A stretch of 64,000 bases of DNA, taken from Alphaproteobacteria bacterium (GTDB taxonomy: Bacteria; Pseudomonadota; Alphaproteobacteria; ATCC43930; CGMCC-115725). The DNA lies in NCBI GenBank assembly GCA_019240125.1, contig JAFAYW010000318.1:41147-105146 (forward strand). The letters are read 5' to 3'. Below, piece by piece: positions 58,812 through 64,000 of this stretch (position 1 is the first letter of the stretch; every line of letters begins with the position of its first letter). The notes below the pieces were generated by a model. It saw only the letters and a list, made by a program, of their open reading frames with translations, searched no databases and was not told where the DNA came from. The translations under genes were made by a program, and so were the position numbers.

Positions 58812-59360
58812 ATGCAGACCGACGGCGACCAATATGATCGAGCCTATTATGCATGCCATTATGGGCCGCTCCCCTATGACCGCGGGGAAAAGCACTGGGG
58901 CATCTTCTTTGGCGGCATCGCGGATGAGCTGATCCGCAGCTTTGCGCCTCGCCGGGTGTTCGACGCGGGGTGCGCTGTCGGTTTTCTGGTTGAGGCCTTT
59001 TGGGATCGCGGCGTTGAGGCGTATGGCCGAGACATCTCCGACCACGCGATCTCCCAGGTGCGGCCGGAGTTGCGGCCCTATTGCGCGGCCGGCTCGATCG
59101 CCGTGCCAATCGATGGCCGCTACGATCTGATCACCTGTATCGAGTTCCTCGAACAGATGGAGGAGTCGGCGGCGATCTCTGCGGTCGCAGCGATGACACG
59201 CGCCACCGACGATTTCAAGGAGCCGACGCATATCAATGTACGACCGGCGATCTACCGGCGGCGCCTATTCGCGGACCAGGGTTTCGCGCTGCGAATCGCC
59301 AATGCTGCACGACCCGATGGCGCGGATGGCGGTGACGCCGGTGTCCGATGGGGCATCTGA
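58812..59360 (+). pseudogene. Degraded class I SAM methyltransferase
   Basis: A 182-residue frame with a clear SAM-binding start (YACHYGPLPYDRGEKHWG, then VFDAGCAVGFLVEAFWDRG and YGRDIS). The normal CIE-x-LEH element is CIEFLEQ. A segment of roughly 8-10 residues before DFKEPTHINVRP seems missing. After the FADQGFA stretch the C-terminus changes to an Asp/Gly-rich tail without family features. It is probably a decaying sugar-linked methyltransferase. The following 269 bases (59361-59629) hold nothing else I can support. Confidence 0.6.
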
Positions 59361-59629
59361 GGGGCCTCGGGTCGCCGAATGATGAGGGCGTGGTCCACGC
59401 ATCTTTTGGCGTGTTAGCGTGCCTGCTATGGTCGGTCGGCGATGCGTCGCGACCTGCGGATATCGGGATGGCGCCTGCGAACAACGGCCAGGACCTGCGA
59501 CCCTTTTCGAGGTGTTGATGTTAACAAAAAAGCCGATCACGCGGTTTCGAACGCTTTCGATTCCCGATAGTGCGACGACGCTCCACCGAATTAAGGAGTG
59601 AAACATTACAGATACTCGGACCCACTTCG

Positions 59630-60565
59630 ATGACTGATTTAGACGGCAGACGGTGCCTTGTTCTTGGGGCCGGTGGTTTCATTGGTACAAATCTCTGCCG
59701 TGCGCTGGCTGCTCAAGGCGCTCGGGTCCAAGGCTTTGGGCGGCGCCTCCAATACCCGAAGGCACTCGACGGTATTCCGCAGACGATCGGCGATTTCGCC
59801 GACCGCACGCAACTCGCCCGCATTGTCGAGGGCCAGGAGATCGTGTTTCACCTTTTCGGCGGTCCCAGAATCGCGAGCGAGACCCCGTTCGGCGTGTTGG
59901 CGGACATCGTTAGCTCCGTGAACCTTCTCGAGATCTGCCGGATTTCCGGAGTTCGCAAGATTATCTTCGTTTCTTCTGGCGGCGCCATTTATGGAGTGCC
60001 CTCGGTCCTTCCGATACCTGAGACGGCGGTGACCGACCCAATATCGGCTTACGGCATCAGCAAGCTCGCCGTTGAAAAATATCTCCACCTGTACCGGCAC
60101 CTCTATGGCCTGGAGTATACCGCGCTTCGCTTAGCGAACCCGTATGGTCCGTTTCAGAGCGCGACCCGAGGGCAAGGCGTCGTCCCGGCTCTGCTGCACC
60201 GAGTGCTGTCCGGCGAGGCAGTAGAGATTTGGGGAACAGGCGGGATCATACGGGATTACATCTACATCGATGATGTCACCGACGCTCTTATTGCAGCGAT
60301 AGACTACCAAGGGCCATGCCGGGTCTTCAACATCGGCTCCGGCATCGGCCGGAGCGTCTTACAGATAATTGAGGACATTCGCCTGATCTTGGGTCGGCGC
60401 AATATTGATCGGGTCTTCAGGCCGGGCCGGGCGACGGATGTACCTGTCAATGTGCTGGATATCGGGCTGATCCGTGATCACCTCGGTTGGATGCCGCGAA
60501 CCGAATGGTTCGATGGGCTGCGCGAAACGTCATCCTGGCTTCAGTCCAGTCAGCCGGCAGCATAA
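59630..60565 (+). CDS. NAD-dependent epimerase/dehydratase
   Basis: A 311-residue protein with NAD motif CLVLGAGGFIGTNLCRAL. Catalytic regions include FVSSGGAIYG and YGISKLAVEKYLHLY (YxxxK). ALRLANPYGPFQ and RDYIYIDDVTDALIAAI are typical of UDP-glucose/GlcNAc 4-epimerase-like enzymes. The frame opens at 59570, but ATG 59630 gives the usual N-terminus. It probably makes a nucleotide sugar for the surrounding glycan genes. Confidence 0.88.
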   Translation: MTDLDGRRCLVLGAGGFIGTNLCRALAAQGARVQGFGRRLQYPKALDGIPQTIGDFADRTQLARIVEGQEIVFHLFGGPRIASETPFGVLADIVSSVNLLEICRISGVRKIIFVSSGGAIYGVPSVLPIPETAVTDPISAYGISKLAVEKYLHLYRHLYGLEYTALRLANPYGPFQSATRGQGVVPALLHRVLSGEAVEIWGTGGIIRDYIYIDDVTDALIAAIDYQGPCRVFNIGSGIGRSVLQIIEDIRLILGRRNIDRVFRPGRATDVPVNVLDIGLIRDHLGWMPRTEWFDGLRETSSWLQSSQPAA

Positions 60566-60614
60566 TCGATGCGCAGGAATATCTCTGGGGCGCGCGGGAG
60601 ACTGACGCGCTCAG

Positions 60615-61382
60615 TTAAAGCCGCAGGTCAAGCCATGGATGATGCCGCGTCATCTCAATGATCATTTCGGCGTACTGAGCCCGAGTCGTCGTATCGCCCA
60701 TCGACCCCTGATGCCGACGATAGCGGCATAGTATCTCGGGAACGAACGCTGCGGTTAAGCCTTCCTCGATGAACTTGCACCATAAGTCGTAATCTTCCCA
60801 ACCCTGCCGGTCGGAATATCCACCAACTTTGGTCCATGCGCTTTTCGATACTAGTGCCATGGCGTCGATGTAGTTGCCGCGCCGGAGCCATTCTTGACGC
60901 CATATGTCGGCGCTGCCCAAGCCGCGAGCAGCATCGAAGATTTCGAGCTGGCTGTATGCCCCCGCGAAACCTTCTCCTTTGGCCACCTCATAGAGCCGAG
61001 AGACTGCTCTTGGATAGATCGCGTTGTCAGAATCAATAACGAAAACATACTCGCTGCGAGCGTGCGCGAACGCGGTATTGCGAGACTGGGCCAATCCCTG
61101 ATTGCGCCGGTGCTTCAGCAGAAGTGCCCGGCCAAAGCGTGCAGCGTGCTGACTCAGCCACTCATGTACGACGGCAACGGAATCATCCGACGGCGAAACA
61201 TCGTCGACAACGATGATGTCAAGACTAGAGTGATGCTGTGCCTCGATCGACTCCAGGCATTCTGGCAGGAATCTCGCATAATTATAGCTGCTCACGGCAA
61301 CCGTGACCAAATCAGGTGATGGCGAAGTAACGTTGGTCTGATCGAATAGCGTATCTGTCTGAACTGGTGGCTTACGAATCAT
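60615..61382 (-). CDS. Family 2 glycosyltransferase
   Basis: A 255-residue GT-A enzyme. VTVAVSSYNYARFLPECLES begins the nucleotide-binding fold, followed by DIIVVDDVSPSDDS and NQGLAQSRNTAF. The metal-binding DSDN (residues about 117-120, in YVFVIDSDNAIYP) and WEDYDLWCKFIEEG near the C-terminus complete the fold. No membrane segment. It follows the large glycosyltransferase by 13 bases on the same strand. Confidence 0.9.
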   Translation of the reverse strand: MIRKPPVQTDTLFDQTNVTSPSPDLVTVAVSSYNYARFLPECLESIEAQHHSSLDIIVVDDVSPSDDSVAVVHEWLSQHAARFGRALLLKHRRNQGLAQSRNTAFAHARSEYVFVIDSDNAIYPRAVSRLYEVAKGEGFAGAYSQLEIFDAARGLGSADIWRQEWLRRGNYIDAMALVSKSAWTKVGGYSDRQGWEDYDLWCKFIEEGLTAAFVPEILCRYRRHQGSMGDTTTRAQYAEMIIEMTRHHPWLDLRL

Positions 61383-61395
61383 GTATCCCCCGTCG

Positions 61396-63876
61396 TCATC
61401 GGGCTTCCGCCGGCGGAGTTTGCACCAGGAATTTCAGAAAATGGATGGCACTTTGCTGTCCGCTCAGGCGATCCGTCATTACCCTTTTGGCGTTGCTGCG
61501 AACCCGTTCCGCCTCGCGACGCCCGTCCTCGGTGTCGATCAACCATTCCAGCAACTCGGGAATTTGATGCTCGGTCTCCTCAAGATAATGCTCACCGGCG
61601 CGCAGGATGGGGTGAGGCAGGCAGGGATCTGACACCACGAGGCTCCCTGAACACATCCCCAGGCGCACCATCCGGTGCCATTCGAAAAATCCGAACCTGT
61701 CGCGATGTATGTTAAGGGTTATTTTCGCATGGCCCGCGACGTGGCTGGCCAAGCGCATCAGCGCGTCTTCACTATCCTCCCCCCGCATCGGACCGAGCGA
61801 CGCCTGGCGCAGGTACAGGAAGTTGCGATATTTCGACAGGAGCGCCGCATGGCGGCCGAAAAACTTGTCTCGACGATCACTTGTAGTGCCGAAAAATGCC
61901 ACGTCAATCGGCCGATCGGCAAAGGCGGAGCCGGGATCCGGCTCGCTTCGAGCGGTCATCGGCAACACCCGAAATAATGCATGCCGACGATCCGCCTCCG
62001 TCAAATCGCTCGGCTGCAGACCTGGGTTCGGTAAATAATGGAGCGCCGGGACCGCTGCCATGTCGAACAATTCAGCCGTTTGAAAGCAAATATCAATGAC
62101 ACCGCGCGACATCATGATAAAGGGTAGCGACTGACTGAACCACTTGGTCTGTAGTTGCTCTGTAGCGAACATGAACGATGTGCGCAGGACATCATCGCGC
62201 ATCCAGTCACGGCCGCGTCCTAATATGAAGAATTCATGCGGCGCAACGAACAGGGATGTTGGCGGACGATCGCCAATAGACGAATTTTCGTCGCGGAGCT
62301 CAGCGGCAACGCCAAGACGCCGCAGATCAGTGGCCAGATCTTCGGCGATCTGACGCATGAAGACATTACCGCCGGTGTTAGCGTAAATCGCTACAGGCGA
62401 CGCAGCCGCGACAAGTGCGGACAGGTCGTCGCCATCGGCAGTCGGGTCGGGTTGATCGAGAAACCTTTCGGACCTACCCGTTGTCTGGACAAGACATCGC
62501 ACCAGTGTTGCTTCCTGAGCAAACGAGCGACCCTCGAATGCCCCATAGTTGAGGAAATGGCTGTAGGGCTCGATCTGGCTCAATGCCAAATCGGGGTTTG
62601 AGCTCAGATAATCGGCGACGGAAAAGGGTGAGAACCGGACAAGGCGATCGACGCCGATGGCTACAGTGTCATGACTTATGTTGGTCACCGCGACAGTCGG
62701 CGGGCTCGCCGCCTGTCCACGGCGCCGCCAGGCGACTGCCGCACGCAGACCCTCTCTAAGCGCATGTCCCGCGATCCGCTTGATTACCTGTCGCAATCGA
62801 ACCGGAACGCGGCGCCCGACCGCCTGGATGACCATGGTGACCTGCCAAGCCCGCGAACTGCGCAGGAGGCTTAGCTCGTGCGCTGCGTCTTCGGCGACCC
62901 GCAGACGCGTTGTGATATTCAAGATTTGGCTAATGAGGCTCCCCGAGCGGTCTTCTGCGATGACATCCAGTTGTGTTTTTGCGGCCGCCAGTTGGGTTTT
63001 TGCGGCCGCGAGCTCCCCTCCAATCTCCGCCCGCTGCTCGGAGAGGGCGGCAATTTCGGCGGCGCGCTCAGAAAGCAGGGCGCTCAGTCTATCGATCTCG
63101 GCTCCCCGGAGGGTCCATTCGGTCGACAAGTCACGGATTTCCTCGTCGCGGGCTAAAACCTGGACGCGAGAGCGCAGGCCATCGCCTCGAGCAGAGAACC
63201 ATCGCCGCACCGTCTCGGCTTGCGTGCAATTTCCACCAATCTCGAACAGTCGACGGAGCGGCGCGGGTTGTTCCGGCCCTAAACCGAGCACTCCAAGGCC
63301 GTGCGAATGTTCAAACATGAAGGAGGGATACTGGCCAGCCAGCTCCTGCCACAGCTTCCAGACGCCAAAATCGCGGTCGCGAACGTTTGTGTCGTGGAAC
63401 AACACAACCCCGCGTGTAGACAGCACCTCGCGCCAGGTCTCGAAATCATGGCTGACGGCCTCGTACGTATGCATGCCGTCTATATGCAGGAGATCGACGC
63501 TGCCTTTGGCGAAGGAATTGCGCGCGTCATCGAACGTGCGCCGCATCAGCGTAGAGAAAGAGGGATAATGATCGGCATTGAAGGTAGCAAGATCGGCAAA
63601 GACTTCCTCGCCGTAAGCATGCGAGTGTGCATCGCCGTGCCAGGTGTCGATCGCAAAGGCACGGCACGGAGTGCCGAATGCCGCGATCGCCTGGCAGAAC
63701 GCCGAATAGGAATTGCCGGAATGGGTACCAAGCTCGACGAATATCGTTGGCCGTAATACTTTAATGATCCAATAGGCGAAGGGAATATGGCCGGCCCACG
63801 GCTCGGGTCGCACCAACCGCAACGGCTCCCAGAAAAGCTCGTCTCCGATGTCCAATTCCGCCAACGAGATTTTCAT
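61396..63876 (-). CDS. Methyltransferase-coiled coil-glycosyltransferase fusion
   Basis: An 826-residue protein with three parts. Residues about 1-225 are a class I methyltransferase-like domain (IFVELGTHSGNSYSAFCQAI, VDLLHIDGMHTYEAV, GVVLFHDTNV). Residues about 245-360 are a coiled coil with a short repeat AAAKTQL. Residues about 520-820 are a glycosyltransferase domain (IDVAFFGTTSDRR, ITLNIHRDRFGFFEWHRM, GSLVVSDPCLP). Similar multi-domain proteins decorate surface glycans or flagellin in other bacteria. ATG 63876 is chosen; the remaining 124 bases to the window end hold no supported feature. Confidence 0.78.
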   Translation of the reverse strand: MKISLAELDIGDELFWEPLRLVRPEPWAGHIPFAYWIIKVLRPTIFVELGTHSGNSYSAFCQAIAAFGTPCRAFAIDTWHGDAHSHAYGEEVFADLATFNADHYPSFSTLMRRTFDDARNSFAKGSVDLLHIDGMHTYEAVSHDFETWREVLSTRGVVLFHDTNVRDRDFGVWKLWQELAGQYPSFMFEHSHGLGVLGLGPEQPAPLRRLFEIGGNCTQAETVRRWFSARGDGLRSRVQVLARDEEIRDLSTEWTLRGAEIDRLSALLSERAAEIAALSEQRAEIGGELAAAKTQLAAAKTQLDVIAEDRSGSLISQILNITTRLRVAEDAAHELSLLRSSRAWQVTMVIQAVGRRVPVRLRQVIKRIAGHALREGLRAAVAWRRRGQAASPPTVAVTNISHDTVAIGVDRLVRFSPFSVADYLSSNPDLALSQIEPYSHFLNYGAFEGRSFAQEATLVRCLVQTTGRSERFLDQPDPTADGDDLSALVAAASPVAIYANTGGNVFMRQIAEDLATDLRRLGVAAELRDENSSIGDRPPTSLFVAPHEFFILGRGRDWMRDDVLRTSFMFATEQLQTKWFSQSLPFIMMSRGVIDICFQTAELFDMAAVPALHYLPNPGLQPSDLTEADRRHALFRVLPMTARSEPDPGSAFADRPIDVAFFGTTSDRRDKFFGRHAALLSKYRNFLYLRQASLGPMRGEDSEDALMRLASHVAGHAKITLNIHRDRFGFFEWHRMVRLGMCSGSLVVSDPCLPHPILRAGEHYLEETEHQIPELLEWLIDTEDGRREAERVRSNAKRVMTDRLSGQQSAIHFLKFLVQTPPAEAR

Positions 63877-64000
63877 GCGCGTGTGACACCGCCGCCAATA
63901 GGAGATTTTTCTCGGCCGCGCTTGACCGCTCGGCCGCCAGAGATCGTCGCTCGGGTGTGATATCTGGGAGCACTGGGGCACGCAAGCGGCACGCGCCGCC

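Noticed and set aside
58812..59360. Intact methyltransferase
   Set aside because: Missing internal segment and atypical C-terminus make a functional enzyme unlikely.

Overview
The window is high-GC bacterial DNA and almost entirely coding. It comes from a motile alphaproteobacterium. FlaF, FlbT, a DUF1217 flagellar protein, a short flagellin, a MotE-like protein and a SAM-II type riboswitch in front of metZ all point to that class. The gene order would fit a Rhodospirillales/Acetobacteraceae-like genome, but that is an inference and I cannot name a genus. I saw no tRNA, rRNA, CRISPR array, integrase or intact insertion sequence.

Bases 1-35,900 are a near-complete flagellar locus in several blocks. 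They are: flgJ(partial)-flgN, fliC-flaF-flbT-DUF1217; fliI (minus) divergent from flgB-flgC-fliE-fliQ-flhA-fliR-flhB; fliL-fliM-motE (minus) divergent from fliF-fliH-fliN-fliP-fliG; motB-flgE-flgK-flgL-flgI; a rod-type transglycosylase (minus) divergent from motA-(811-residue periplasmic protein)-flgF-flgG-flgA-flgH-second fliL; and flgD-fliK-cheZ-cheY on the minus strand, reading towards the fliL-like gene. Export apparatus, rod, hook, rings, C-ring, stator, filament, chaperone and flagellin-level regulators are all present.

Bases 36,000-47,900 hold signalling genes: cheA-cheW-cheY-cheB-cheR, then a receiver-kinase whose phospho-acceptor His is Tyr, a Cache-PAS sensor kinase with its OmpR-type regulator, and a HAMP-GGDEF-EAL protein. 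No chemoreceptor gene is in the window.

Bases 47,900-64,000 are accessory and metabolic. They contain an NAD-dependent oxidoreductase, a compact minus-strand block of four small secreted or cell-wall-type proteins (48.9-51.1 kb, partly AT-rich), PPK2, a LysE gene with an internal deletion, metZ with a complete promoter/SAM-II/terminator leader, a cytochrome P460-like protein, a dehalogenase, and a surface-polysaccharide region (two epimerases, O-antigen ligase-like protein, decayed methyltransferase, glycosyltransferases).

The signal I would follow up first is a short DNA word, TGCGAAAAT. Its 8-bp core GCGAAAAT occurs 19 times by eye, 18 of them in the flagellar/chemotaxis two-thirds. Most copies are on the plus strand, and copies of the word or its core TGCGAA lie in nearly every divergent or leader intergenic region of the flagellar locus. 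Other unusual points are paired hairpins in the flagellin leader (one hiding the Shine-Dalgarno sequence), altered phosphorelay residues in a CheY, CheB and a kinase, and a CheZ with a FliM-like tail.
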